DNA of 56,913 nt from positions 1 through 56,913 of the forward strand of contig NZ_LZKK01000225.1 of NCBI RefSeq assembly GCF_001672815.1. The letters are read 5' to 3'. The notes under the pieces were generated by a model. It did no database searches. It was given only the letters and a program-made list of their open reading frames with translations, and was not told where the DNA came from. Below, in pieces: positions 17,082-25,476 of this stretch. Origin of the DNA: Mycobacterium sp. E796. Lineage in GTDB: Bacteria; Actinomycetota; Actinomycetes; Mycobacteriales; Mycobacteriaceae. How positions within the stretch are numbered: the stretch's first letter is position 1; each line of letters starts with the position of its first letter. Made by a program: the position numbers and the translations under genes.

Positions 17082-17864
17082 ATGTCGGTTTCGGTGCAGG
17101 GCGACTTCGGCACGGCGCTGCGGGAGTGGCGTAATCGGCGACGGCTCAGCCAGATCGACCTGGCCAACGATGCCGGCACCACCCAACGGCACCTGAGCTA
17201 CTTGGAGCAGGGTCGATCGGTGCCGGGGCGCGACATCGTCAGCCGCCTGGCCGACTCGCTGCAGCTGTCGCTGAGGCAACGCAACTCGCTGCTCTCGGCG
17301 GCGGGGTTCGCGCCCGCGTACCCGGAGTCAGCGCCCGACGCGCCGCTGCTGCAACCGGTGCGGGAGGCGCTGCAGCATGTGCTCGACGGCCACCTGCCGT
17401 ATCCGGCGATGGTCATGGACGGCTTCGGCGAGTTGGTCGCCGCCAACGGCGCCTTCGGACTGCTGACCGACGGGGTGGCGGAGTGGCTGCTGGAGGCGCC
17501 GGTCAACGTGTTGCGCGTCGCGCTGCATCCGGAGGGCATGGCGGCGCGCATCGTGAACCTCGACGATTGGCGGCGCCACATTCTGCATGGCCTACGCGAG
17601 CGCGGTCCACACCCGCGCATCGACGCGCTGATCGAGGAACTCGAGGGATACGGCGTGCCGGCGCCGGGCGGGCGGCCGATCGAATCGCTCGGGTTCGCGG
17701 TGCCGCTGCACCTGCGCTCTCCCGACGGTGACGTGCGGCTGATCGCGACGATCTCGACGTTCGTCACGGCGCTCGATGTCACCGTGTCGGAGCTGCGCCT
17801 CGAGGCGTTCCTGCCCGCCGACCGCGAAACCGCCGCGATTCTCGCCCGCCGTCACGGCGGGTGA
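17082..17864 (+). CDS. XRE-family regulator with MmyB-type ligand domain
   Basis: A 260-residue regulator. Residues about 10-70 form a Cro/C1-type helix-turn-helix (LREWRNRRRLSQIDLANDAG, then SYLEQGRSVP). The remainder matches the MmyB-like ligand-binding domain, a PAS-like fold (YPAMVMDGFGELVAANGAF, VNVLRVALHPEGM). Relatives often control an adjacent oxidoreductase gene and may sense a fatty-acid-like ligand. It is divergent from the LLM/isomerase-like pair, so it probably regulates them through the palindrome at 17032-17047. The start is the ATG at 17082. Confidence 0.9.
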   Translation: MSVSVQGDFGTALREWRNRRRLSQIDLANDAGTTQRHLSYLEQGRSVPGRDIVSRLADSLQLSLRQRNSLLSAAGFAPAYPESAPDAPLLQPVREALQHVLDGHLPYPAMVMDGFGELVAANGAFGLLTDGVAEWLLEAPVNVLRVALHPEGMAARIVNLDDWRRHILHGLRERGPHPRIDALIEELEGYGVPAPGGRPIESLGFAVPLHLRSPDGDVRLIATISTFVTALDVTVSELRLEAFLPADRETAAILARRHGG

Positions 17865-17941
17865 GGCGAATTCACGGACTGTTCAGGTACGCGACGGTTC
17901 CACATCGATGAATGCACATACGCGCCGCGTGTCCTCACGTT

Positions 17942-19066
17942 ATGCGTGTTGCACAGGTCGCCAACTTTTATGGCCCTCGCTCCGGCGGCCTGCGCACCGC
18001 GGTGGACCGGCTCGGCGCCGAATACTGCGCCGCCGGGCATGAGGTGTTCCTGATCGTCCCCGGCCGAAACGCCGAACGCACGGAGCTGCCCACGGGCGTG
18101 GTGCGAATAACCATGCCGGCCCGGTTGATTCCCTTCACCGGCGGCTACCGCGCGGTGATGCCGGGACCCGTCAAGGCGCTGCTGGCGGCGCTGAAGCCCG
18201 ACGCGTTGGAGGTCTCCGACCGGCTCACCCTGCGGTCGCTGGGGCCGTGGGGCCGCGAATATGGCGCCAACACGGTGATGATCTCCCACGAACGCCTGGA
18301 TCGCCTTGTGGGGCAAGTGCTTCCGCGGCGCAGCGCGGAGAAGTTCGCCGACTTCGCCAACCGGCGAACCGCCGCCAACTACGACACCGTGGTGTGCACC
18401 ACCGCGTTCGCGCGCGAAGAGTTCGACCGGATCGGCGCCACCAACACCGTCACCGTGCCACTGGGCGTGGATCTGCAGACGTTCCACCCGCGCCGGCACT
18501 CCTACCTGGTGCGGCGGCGCTGGGCCACCCCGGAACAGATCCTGCTGGTCCACTGCGGCCGGCTGTCGGTGGAAAAGCGCGTCGACCGCAGCATCGACGC
18601 CCTGGGCGCGCTGTGCCATGCCGGCGTCGACGCCCGGCTGGTCGTCGTGGGCGAGGGGCCGTTGCGGGCCAGGCTGGAAAGGCAGGCCTCCCGCCTTCCG
18701 ATCGACTTCACCGGCTTCATCAACAACCGGCGCACCGTCGCCGAGCTGCTGGCCACGGCCGACGTGACGCTGGCGCCCGGCCCGCATGAGACGTTCGGGC
18801 TGGCCGCGCTCGAATCGCTGGCATGCGGGACACCGGCCGTCGTGTCGCGCACGTCGGCGCTGACCGAGATCATCACCCCGGACAGCGGCGCGCTCGCCGA
18901 CAACGACCCCTTCGCCATCGCGTGGGCGGTCGGCGCGGTCGTCGGTCGGCCGGAACAGCACCGCCGTCGCTCCGCGCGGCGCCGCGCGGAGAACTTCACC
19001 TGGGAACGCGCCGCGGCGGGCATGCTGGCGTCGTTGGAAACCGGCGAAACCAAAGAAAGCGCCTAG
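17942..19066 (+). CDS. GT4-family glycosyltransferase
   Basis: A retaining GT-B glycosyltransferase of 374 residues. The N-terminal domain opens with MRVAQVANFYGPRSGGLRTA, giving the Gly-rich acceptor loop. The C-terminal domain has VHCGRLSVEKRVD and the EX7E motif (Glu283 and Glu291 in HETFGLAALE) that binds the nucleotide sugar. It resembles mycobacterial mannosyl- or glucosyltransferases of cell-envelope lipids, but donor and acceptor are not known. The ATG at 17942 matches the family start. The downstream gene is convergent. Confidence 0.87.
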   Translation: MRVAQVANFYGPRSGGLRTAVDRLGAEYCAAGHEVFLIVPGRNAERTELPTGVVRITMPARLIPFTGGYRAVMPGPVKALLAALKPDALEVSDRLTLRSLGPWGREYGANTVMISHERLDRLVGQVLPRRSAEKFADFANRRTAANYDTVVCTTAFAREEFDRIGATNTVTVPLGVDLQTFHPRRHSYLVRRRWATPEQILLVHCGRLSVEKRVDRSIDALGALCHAGVDARLVVVGEGPLRARLERQASRLPIDFTGFINNRRTVAELLATADVTLAPGPHETFGLAALESLACGTPAVVSRTSALTEIITPDSGALADNDPFAIAWAVGAVVGRPEQHRRRSARRRAENFTWERAAAGMLASLETGETKESA

Positions 19067-19079
19067 CGCTCAAGCGAAT

Positions 19080-19919
19080 TCAGAATCTGTACCGGACCAC
19101 CACGGTGCCGATCAGGCGGGACAATCGCGCGCTCGGCGCGGCGAGGCGGGCCATCGCGCGCATCGTGAGCGGAAGCCCCGCGACTTCCGGGTCGCGGGTC
19201 AGGAAGATTTCCTCCACCAATTTGAGGCCGGGCACCCAGCTCTCGGGCTGACGGGGGTCGTTGAAACCGGGATTGACGACACCGCCCGCGATGGCGGCCA
19301 TGCCGGGCGCGTGCTTCACCGCCCAAATGGCATTGCGGGTATAGAGATTGGATGCCAGCTCCCCGCCCGGAAAGTGACGGGCGAGTCGGTCCAGCAGGGA
19401 AACGAAGCCGTTCTGGGTGAGGAATGCGATGAGCCCATCAGCGACGATGATGGCCGGCCGCGAGCGCGGAACGTCGTCGAGCCAGTTCGGGTCGGTGAGA
19501 TCCGCGCGGATGCTGTGCGCGTTCGCATGTTGCGGGACGACCCGGGAGCGTAGTGCGATGACTTCGGGGAAGTCGATGTCGTACCACGACACCGTCGGCG
19601 GCGGGTTGACGCGGAAGATCCGGGTGTCCAGCCCGGCGCCCAGGTCCAGGATCACGGGATCAGGGTGATCGGAGGCGAAGCGGCGCACCAGATCGTCGAG
19701 CGTCTTGGCCCGCACTGCGATGTCGAAAACCCTGGACCGCGGATCGAGCAGCCTGGATGTTAGGGCGGGAAACCGGGCCAGGTCGTAGCCGACCTCGCTG
19801 AGGATCTCGTCGGCCATGGTGTCGCCGAGGAACGGACGCGGCAAACGGCTGTCGAGGGCCCGGCCGCCGAGCGTCAGAAACAGGCTTTCCTGGGCGGGCG
19901 TGAAGGCCGGAAGGCTCAT
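19080..19919 (-). CDS. Class I SAM-dependent methyltransferase (LCMT/PPM-like)
   Basis: A 279-residue protein of the leucine carboxyl methyltransferase-like superfamily common in mycobacteria. The SAM-binding signature is VILDLGAGLDTRIFR, followed by WYDIDFPEVIALR and a late IIVADGLIAFLT strand. It should methylate a carboxylate or hydroxyl of a small molecule; the substrate is unknown. Its ATG at 19919 overlaps the stop of the upstream TetR gene by four bases. It is the last gene of a three-gene operon (membrane protein, TetR, methyltransferase). Confidence 0.87.
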   Translation of the reverse strand: MSLPAFTPAQESLFLTLGGRALDSRLPRPFLGDTMADEILSEVGYDLARFPALTSRLLDPRSRVFDIAVRAKTLDDLVRRFASDHPDPVILDLGAGLDTRIFRVNPPPTVSWYDIDFPEVIALRSRVVPQHANAHSIRADLTDPNWLDDVPRSRPAIIVADGLIAFLTQNGFVSLLDRLARHFPGGELASNLYTRNAIWAVKHAPGMAAIAGGVVNPGFNDPRQPESWVPGLKLVEEIFLTRDPEVAGLPLTMRAMARLAAPSARLSRLIGTVVVRYRF

Positions 19920-20635
19920 GGGCTGTCCCCCAACCAGTTTCGCGGCAGCGCCGCGACCAACGCCTCGACCTGCCCGCGCGTCAGCGTCGTGACGCTGCCG
20001 TCGGGAAGGCCGAGGATGCGGTCGATCGCGAGTCCGTGCAGGCCGAATCGCGTTGTCAGGCGGTCGATCGCCGCGTCGCGCGCGGACTCGTCGGGGGCCT
20101 GCAACACTTCGATGACGTTCGAGTTCGTACGCGCCGCAAGGGCGTAGATCATGTCGGCGACGCCCTCCGGGTCGAACGTGTCGAACAGGCCGCCGGCGAC
20201 GCCGTCCGATATCAACCGCGTCAACAGCGGCAGGAACATGGCTTCCTCGACGGCGAGGATGCGTGCATACAGGTGCGCGTTGTCCGGACGCAGCAGCGAC
20301 ACCATCGCCGCCAGCTGTTCGGGTCCACCTGTCCTCATGTTCACGTCGAAACCGGCCCGCAAGACCGCGTTGAGCCGCGCCAGCGCGTTGCCGTCGCACG
20401 CGGCGAGGGCCTGCTCGACAAAAGCGAACGTCTCGGCCACGCTGCGCTCGGCGAGCGCGGCTATCAGCGCATCCTTGGACGGAAACCAATGGTAGAAGGC
20501 GCCTTTGGAGACCCCCGCGTCGGCGATCAGGTCGTTGAGGCTGACGTTGTCGTAGCCGTCGCGCAGGAATAGCCCCGCGGCCCGGTCGAGCAGCTCCGCG
20601 CGGCGGATATCCGGATGCTTAACTACCCGCGGCAT
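19916..20635 (-). CDS. TetR-family transcriptional regulator
   Basis: A 239-residue regulator starting MPRVVKHPDIRRAELLDRAA. The helix-turn-helix is VSLNDLIADAGVSKGAFYHW, a canonical TetR recognition region. The C-terminal ligand domain is unassigned. The ATG at 20635 lies inside the 3' end of the upstream membrane-protein gene (17-base overlap), and its own stop overlaps the methyltransferase ATG. The operator pair at 21113-21150, upstream of the operon, is probably its target, giving negative autoregulation. Confidence 0.88.
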   Translation of the reverse strand: MPRVVKHPDIRRAELLDRAAGLFLRDGYDNVSLNDLIADAGVSKGAFYHWFPSKDALIAALAERSVAETFAFVEQALAACDGNALARLNAVLRAGFDVNMRTGGPEQLAAMVSLLRPDNAHLYARILAVEEAMFLPLLTRLISDGVAGGLFDTFDPEGVADMIYALAARTNSNVIEVLQAPDESARDAAIDRLTTRFGLHGLAIDRILGLPDGSVTTLTRGQVEALVAALPRNWLGDSP

Positions 20636-21080
20636 TTGGGCGATCCGCGGCCTTGGGCCCACCGCGCTCCGGTTTCCAGCCGACGTAGGTCAGATACAGG
20701 CCGGCCGAGGCCAGACAGGCGAACAACACCCAGATCACCGCCGACGCGCCCGAGCTGTAGACGGCGTTGCCGGCCGCGTCATAGGCCCGGGGAACGGTCA
20801 GCAGGAGCAGGCCGCGTATCGCGAAGAACCAGCCGACGAGCGAGACGATGACGGCCGCGGGGGTCCGCCAGTACTGGTGAAACGCGACGATGAAAAGCCC
20901 GCCCATCAGGAGAATGGCGCCGTAGAGCCACGGCCACATCGGATTGGCCTTGAACTCGTTGAACAGCTCGACCATATAGTGCCCGCGCACCGCGACCGTG
21001 GTCGGCACGATGGTGAGGTACGGGCCCATCACGCGCGCGAACATGCGGGTGCGGAATTCTGACTGCTCGGATCGGCTCAT
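20619..21080 (-). CDS. Small four-helix membrane protein
   Basis: A 153-residue protein with about four hydrophobic segments (an ILLMGGLFIVAFH stretch, VSLVGWFFAIRGLLLLTV, and VIWVLFACLASAGLYLTYVG among them) and an N-terminal amphipathic part (RVMGPYLTIVPTTVAVRGH). I do not recognise a characterised family. GGGAGGTG lies at good spacing before the ATG at 21080, and TACGCT, the presumed -10 box, abuts the operator upstream. As the first gene of the TetR-methyltransferase operon it may be part of a membrane-stress or export response. Confidence 0.72.
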   Translation of the reverse strand: MSRSEQSEFRTRMFARVMGPYLTIVPTTVAVRGHYMVELFNEFKANPMWPWLYGAILLMGGLFIVAFHQYWRTPAAVIVSLVGWFFAIRGLLLLTVPRAYDAAGNAVYSSGASAVIWVLFACLASAGLYLTYVGWKPERGGPKAADRPNAAGS

Positions 21081-21112
21081 TGCTACACCTCCCTGGTTAC
21101 CAAAGAAGCGTA

Positions 21113-21150
21113 ACCGACCAGTGGTCGGTATGCCAGACCGATGGTCGGTC
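21113..21150. promoter_or_regulatory. Double TetR operator
   Basis: Two related palindromes: ACCGACCA-G-TGGTCGGT (21113-21129) and GACCGA-TGG-TCGGTC (21136-21150). Their centres are 22 bases apart, two helical turns. The first abuts the leftward -10 candidate TACGCT (complement of 21107-21112) of the membrane protein-TetR-methyltransferase operon. Confidence 0.75.
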
Positions 21151-21190
21151 ATGCGATGACGCAGGAATAACCGCAGCTCAAGCCGACTCG

Positions 21191-21250
21191 GCGAGCAGAC
21201 GCAAAAGCCCCCGCACGCTCGGCGTGTCGGGGGATTTTGCGTCTGCTCGC
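21191..21250. repeat. Long hairpin with perfect 16-bp arms
   Basis: GCGAGCAGACGCAAAA (21191-21206) faces its exact complement at 21235-21250, with an inner run of C against a run of G. The hairpin starts 13 nt after the stop of the leftward DUF732 gene. It could act as a terminator or be a dispersed mycobacterial palindrome; its sequence differs from the GTGCCCGCCTC family. Confidence 0.8.
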
Positions 21251-21262
21251 GGAGACCCGGGG

Positions 21263-21595
21263 TTATCCGCCGCCGCTGGGCTTGCTGGGAGCGTGCTTGC
21301 CCGGGCAGTAGTCCGCGGTGGCCGCGCCGATGAACGTCTCGGCTTGCGCCTGGGTCAGCTTGTGCGACCCGGTCAGCTGGTCGATCTCGTCCTTCTGGGT
21401 GTAGCCCGCCTCGAGGTCCGCGCACATGGTGCGTGCCATGTTCACGACCTGCGCCGGCGAACCCAAGTTGATGCCGTGCCCCGCCAGGTATTCCGCGAAG
21501 TCCTGGTCCGTCTGGTCGGCGTGCGCGACGGCTGTGGGCACCCACGTGAAAGCCAAGAACGCGCCGAACGCGACCGCAGAAAGCTTCTTCTTCAT
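21263..21595 (-). CDS. Secreted DUF732 protein
   Basis: A 110-residue exported protein. A Lys-rich start MKKKLSAVAFGAFLAFTWVP leads into a signal peptide cleaved after AVAHA. The mature part has the DUF732 pattern: a DQTDQDFAEYLAGHGINLGS opening, one Cys in MCADLEAG and another in ADYCPGKH that can form a disulfide. The function of DUF732 proteins is unknown. The ATG at 21595 follows ATGGGGAA. A strong hairpin lies 13 nt after the stop. Confidence 0.82.
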   Translation of the reverse strand: MKKKLSAVAFGAFLAFTWVPTAVAHADQTDQDFAEYLAGHGINLGSPAQVVNMARTMCADLEAGYTQKDEIDQLTGSHKLTQAQAETFIGAATADYCPGKHAPSKPSGGG

Positions 21596-21862
21596 TTCCC
21601 CATCACTTTCGAAAACCACACGGGCTGAAAGCCCACTGTAATTAATCCTCGCGTGCGAGCGGTTCCATGGTCAATAGTCTTCTCGCGGGACCGCACGCCG
21701 AAAGCCAAACTTCAATCCGCCGTTCAGTTTTAGTTCTGGTCGAGTTTAATTCTGAACGCGCGGCCGACCTCGTCGGGGACCGCAAGTGTTCACCTCCGGT
21801 TCCGACGGCGTTTACTTCCCGGCACGCGGCTAGGCTCGCGAGAAGCGCAAGGAGGTGCACTA
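21596..21862. other. Divergent intergenic region between DUF732 gene and sseB
   Basis: About 270 bases, less GC-rich than its neighbours, without a convincing reading frame. It holds the DUF732 promoter region on the left. On the right there is a TAGGCT -10 candidate (21831-21836) and a near-perfect ribosome binding site AAGGAGGTG for sseB. Confidence 0.5.
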
Positions 21863-22714
21863 GTGGAGGCCCGCGACCAGGTCCTGATCACGGCCACCGA
21901 GCTGGCCGCCGCCATCGAGGGCGGCGATCCGCTCGCGATACTCGACGTGCGTTGGCGCCTCGACGAACCCGATGGCCGCGCGGCCTACCTGGAGGGCCAC
22001 CTGCCGGGCGCGGTGTACGTGTCGCTCGAGGATGAGCTGAGCGACCATGGCCTGGCCGGCCGGGGGCGCCACCCGCTGCCGTCCGGGCGCAGCCTGGAAG
22101 CGGCCGCGCGCCGATGGGGCATCGACCAAGACGATTTGGTCGTCGTCTACGACGACTGGAACCGCGCCGGCTCCGCGCGGGCGTGGTGGGTGCTGACGGC
22201 GGCGGGGCTGGAAAACGTCCGCATCCTGGACGGCGGCCTGGCCGCGTGGCGCGCGTCGGGACGGGGCCTCGACACCGGCCCGGTCGATCCGCCGCCCGGG
22301 AATGTGGTTGTGCCGCACGATGATCTATATACGGGCGGACGACCCACGTTGGCGGCCGCCCAAGTTGGCGAGGTTGTGACGCTGCTCGATGCTCGTGCCC
22401 CCGAACGGTTTCGCGGCGACGTCGAACCCCTCGACCCCGTCGCCGGCCACATTCCCGGCGCGAAAAACCTTCCCAGCGGCGCGGTCCTGGCGGGCGACGG
22501 GACCTTCGTCGGCGATTACGCGCTTGACCAACTGCTGTCCGACCACGGCATCGATCGCGAGGGCCCGGTGGGCGTCTATTGCGGCTCGGGTGTCACCGCG
22601 GCCATCACGATCGCCGCGCTGGCCGCGGCCGGCCGAGAAGCGGCGCTGTATCCGGGGTCGTGGTCGGAGTGGTGTTCGGATCCCAGCCGCCCGGTCGCCC
22701 GCGGCCCCGAGTAA
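21863..22714 (+). CDS. sseB: Thiosulfate/3-mercaptopyruvate sulfurtransferase, tandem rhodanese
   Basis: A 283-residue protein with two rhodanese domains. The N-terminal, inactive-type domain begins LAILDVRWRLDEPDGR and has VVYDDWNRAGSARAWW where a catalytic Cys loop would be. The C-terminal domain has the active-site loop VYCGSGVTAA with the persulfide-forming Cys. It transfers sulfane sulfur from thiosulfate or mercaptopyruvate to an acceptor such as cyanide or a thiol. Length and position recall M. tuberculosis SseB (Rv2291). GTG at 21863 is fixed by AAGGAGGTG. The following gene is convergent, one base away. Confidence 0.88.
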   Translation: MEARDQVLITATELAAAIEGGDPLAILDVRWRLDEPDGRAAYLEGHLPGAVYVSLEDELSDHGLAGRGRHPLPSGRSLEAAARRWGIDQDDLVVVYDDWNRAGSARAWWVLTAAGLENVRILDGGLAAWRASGRGLDTGPVDPPPGNVVVPHDDLYTGGRPTLAAAQVGEVVTLLDARAPERFRGDVEPLDPVAGHIPGAKNLPSGAVLAGDGTFVGDYALDQLLSDHGIDREGPVGVYCGSGVTAAITIAALAAAGREAALYPGSWSEWCSDPSRPVARGPE

Positions 22715-22715
22715 C

Positions 22716-23726
22716 TCAGACGCCGGCCCAGCTCTGCAGGAAGGCCGCGGTCACCCGGGCCGCGTTTTCCGCCGCGATCTGCTTGTAGAAGAAGAACTCG
22801 AACGGGAACCCCGGCAGGCCCAGCGGGTCGCCGGCCCCGTCCGAAATCCCGCGGATGCCCAGGAACGGGACGCCGTGCGCGTCGGCGACCGCCTGGACCG
22901 CCGCCGTCTCGTTGTCCGTCGCGTCGAAGGCCGGGTTGGCCGTCGACGCGATGTTCAGATTGCTGATCAGGGAGTTCCGCAGCCACGGACCTGCCGCCTG
23001 AAAGAAGTTGCCGGTGTAGAAAAGCGAGCGATCCGGCGCGCTGCAGGGTTGGCAGCCGAAGACGTCGCCGCCGTTCGGTATGCACGGGAACGCGCGGCCG
23101 TTGTTGTTGTCGGAGCTGAAGCCGTCACCGCCGACCACCAGCCTCGGCTGGCGCTTCAGGTTGATCAGCTTGACGCGGGGCGCGTTCTTGCACAGGCAGA
23201 TCGGATTACCAAGGTAGTTAACGCTTTCCAGGTCGACGCTCAAACCCTGGGCCGCGTCCAGCATGCCAGGGTCGACCGGGTGAAACGTCGCGCCCTGATC
23301 CAGGCTCCAGCGCGCCGGCACCGCCACGTCCCCAATGTTGACGCGCGCGCCGCCCCCGGCGACGCCCGAGAACACCACCGCGCCAACGGAAACCGACGAC
23401 GCGCAGGTGAACCGCGCGAAGGCGGTCTGGGCGGTCTTGGTCGCGTTCACCAGGCCGATGCCCGTCATCGCCACGATCACCTTCTTGCCGCCGATCGTCC
23501 CGAGGTAATAACGCCGGCGGTCGGACCGCACCACCGGGTGGGGGTCCAGCGCGGTGAGGGACAGCACGGCATCGGCCTCGGCCGGGAAGGCGGACAGCAC
23601 CAGCGTGCGCTGTTCGCAGGAATCCGTCGTCACCTCCGGCGCGCCTGCGGGCTCGGCGGCGGCCACGCCGGCGCCCACCGACAGCGCGAGCGCCACCATG
23701 GCAGCGACGCGAAAAGGCTTGAGCAC
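22716..23726 (-). CDS. Exported nucleosidase-like (PNP/UDP phosphorylase fold) protein
   Basis: A 336-residue protein with a signal peptide (residues about 1-25, [20 protein letters not shown]). The mature part follows the MTA/SAH nucleosidase-like fold: [43 protein letters not shown], and late [22 protein letters not shown] with the catalytic-type Asp in SDGAGD. A cysteine-containing insertion ([21 protein letters not shown]) is unusual for this family and may form disulfides outside the cell. I recall Rv2293c as similar. GTG at 23726 follows AGGGGGATC. Substrate unknown. Confidence 0.75.
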   Translation of the reverse strand: MLKPFRVAAMVALALSVGAGVAAAEPAGAPEVTTDSCEQRTLVLSAFPAEADAVLSLTALDPHPVVRSDRRRYYLGTIGGKKVIVAMTGIGLVNATKTAQTAFARFTCASSVSVGAVVFSGVAGGGARVNIGDVAVPARWSLDQGATFHPVDPGMLDAAQGLSVDLESVNYLGNPICLCKNAPRVKLINLKRQPRLVVGGDGFSSDNNNGRAFPCIPNGGDVFGCQPCSAPDRSLFYTGNFFQAAGPWLRNSLISNLNIASTANPAFDATDNETAAVQAVADAHGVPFLGIRGISDGAGDPLGLPGFPFEFFFYKQIAAENAARVTAAFLQSWAGV

Positions 23727-23877
23727 GATCCCCCTGGTTTTTTGTCGGTCATGAATGCCGAGACTCGCTGCCTTATCGACGTGGCTAATGTGATGGCTTG
23801 ATTTTCGCGCATCGATGGCGCGGCTGAATATTCGTTATCGTTCTTTTTGTTTAGCGATTTCGTGTCGTTATTGCCGC

Positions 23878-23883
23878 TAGTCT
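23878..23883 (+). promoter_or_regulatory. Probable leaderless -10 box of the hydrolase-SDR-LLM operon
   Basis: TAGTCT, seven bases before the GTG at 23891, in an AT-rich stretch (23760-23890) with no ribosome binding site. Confidence 0.45.
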
Positions 23884-23890
23884 CAACGGC

Positions 23891-24697
23891 GTGCTTGAAG
23901 TGATCGACAAGGGACCGAACGGCGGCTCCGGCAAAACGCCCTTGTTGTTCGTCCACGGCGCCTGGCACGGCGCTTGGTGCTGGGACGAACATTTCCTGGA
24001 CTTCTTCGCGGCGAAGGGCTATCGGTCGGTGGCCGTCAGCCTGCGCGGTCACGGGAAGAGCCCCGCACCCAAAGCGATGCAGTTCTGCTCGATGGCGGAC
24101 TTCGTCGACGACGTCGCCTCGGTCGCCGACGGCCTGCCCGAACGACCGGTGGTGATCGGGCACTCCATGGGCGGCTTCGTGGTGCAGAAGTATCTCGAGT
24201 CGCACGACGCGCCAGCCGCCGTCCTGCTCGCGTCCGTGCCGCCCAGCGGGATCGCCAGGTTCCTGCTGCGCCGGTTCAGGCTGCACCCGTGGCTCACCGC
24301 CCGGCACCTGGCCATCACCAAATCCAAGGCGAGTATGGGCCGCACACCCGAATTGGCCCGCGAAAGCTTCTTTTCCGACTCGACTCCCCTCGCCGCCGTG
24401 GCGCGCTACGCAGCCGGGCTTGACGAGGAGTATGTGGGCAAACACGTGCTCGGCATGCTGTGGCTCGATCTGCCGAAGCCGTCCCTCGTCAACACCCCGA
24501 TGTTGGTCCTCGGGGCCGAAAACGACATCCTTTTCTCGACGCGGGAAGTGCGGGCGACCGCGAGCGCATATCGAACCGAGGCGGAGTTCATTCCGGGAAT
24601 GGCGCACGACATGATGCTCGAGCCCGGGTGGGCCGACGTGGCCGAGCGAATTCACGCCTGGCTCCAAACCCGTTGTCCGACGGCGTCGCCGAAATGA
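23891..24697 (+). CDS. Alpha/beta hydrolase
   Basis: A 268-residue hydrolase beginning MLEVIDKGPNGG. The oxyanion strand is LLFVHGAWHGAWCWDEHFL; the nucleophile is Ser92 in IGHSMGGF; Asp212 (GAENDIL) and His239 (GMAHDMM) complete the triad. A helical cap lies between. It is probably an esterase or lactonase in a degradative pathway, since it is followed by an SDR and an LLM oxidoreductase with four-base overlaps. The GTG is likely leaderless. Confidence 0.87.
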   Translation: MLEVIDKGPNGGSGKTPLLFVHGAWHGAWCWDEHFLDFFAAKGYRSVAVSLRGHGKSPAPKAMQFCSMADFVDDVASVADGLPERPVVIGHSMGGFVVQKYLESHDAPAAVLLASVPPSGIARFLLRRFRLHPWLTARHLAITKSKASMGRTPELARESFFSDSTPLAAVARYAAGLDEEYVGKHVLGMLWLDLPKPSLVNTPMLVLGAENDILFSTREVRATASAYRTEAEFIPGMAHDMMLEPGWADVAERIHAWLQTRCPTASPK

Positions 24698-25476
24698 CCG
24701 GGCGGCTCGACGGCAAGGTCGCGATCATCACTGGCGCCAGCAGCGGCCTGGGGCCGGTGATGGGGTCACTGTTCGTCGCGGAAGGCGCCCGGGTGCTGCT
24801 GGCCGCGCGGCGCCAAGAGCTGGTCCGCGACGCCGCGACAGCGGCCGGTCCAGGCGCCGTCGCGATGCGCGCCGACGTCACCGACGAGGACGACGTCGCC
24901 GCCATGGTGACGCGGGCCGTCGACGAGTTCGGCCAGGTGGACATCCTGTGCAACAATGCCGCCGCGCCCGGCCAGGACCGCTGGATATGGGAGCAGACGC
25001 TGGACAACTGGAACGCGACCATCGCGATCGACGTCACCGCGGCCATGCTGTGCACCCGCGAGGTGCTCAACCGGTCGATGCTGCAACGCCGGCGAGGGGT
25101 CATCCTGAACTTCTCCTCGACGGCCAGCTACGGCGGGATGGTCCGCAAGACCCACTACGTCGCGGCCAAGGCGTCGCTGCGCGCGTTCACCAAAGCCGTT
25201 GCGCTAGAGGTCGGTCCGTACGGCATCCGGTGCAACTGCATCGTGCCCGGCGCCATCGACACCGAGCTGTTTCGCAAGTGGGTGCAACGCACCGCCGACG
25301 AGCAAGGGGTCGACTACGAAACCCAACGCGCCAGGTCACTCAAAGGGGTAGCGCTGCAGGACATTTCCTCGCCCGAGGACGTCGCCAACCTGGCGCTGTT
25401 CCTGGCCAGCGACGAGAGCCGAACCATCACCGGCCAATCCATCCCCGTCGACGCCGGAGGGTACATGCAGGGATGA
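24694..25476 (+). CDS. Short-chain dehydrogenase/reductase
   Basis: A classical SDR of 260 residues: TGASSGLG cofactor loop, ADVTDEDDVAAM, CNNAAAP, and the catalytic Ser142, Tyr155 and Lys159 (YVAAK). The C-terminus ends in ITGQSIPVDAGGYMQG as in FabG-like enzymes. It should oxidise or reduce an alcohol/ketone of the same substrate series as the neighbouring hydrolase and LLM enzyme. The ATG overlaps the hydrolase stop and its own stop overlaps the LLM ATG, each by four bases, so the three proteins should be made in step. Confidence 0.9.
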   Translation: MTGRLDGKVAIITGASSGLGPVMGSLFVAEGARVLLAARRQELVRDAATAAGPGAVAMRADVTDEDDVAAMVTRAVDEFGQVDILCNNAAAPGQDRWIWEQTLDNWNATIAIDVTAAMLCTREVLNRSMLQRRRGVILNFSSTASYGGMVRKTHYVAAKASLRAFTKAVALEVGPYGIRCNCIVPGAIDTELFRKWVQRTADEQGVDYETQRARSLKGVALQDISSPEDVANLALFLASDESRTITGQSIPVDAGGYMQG

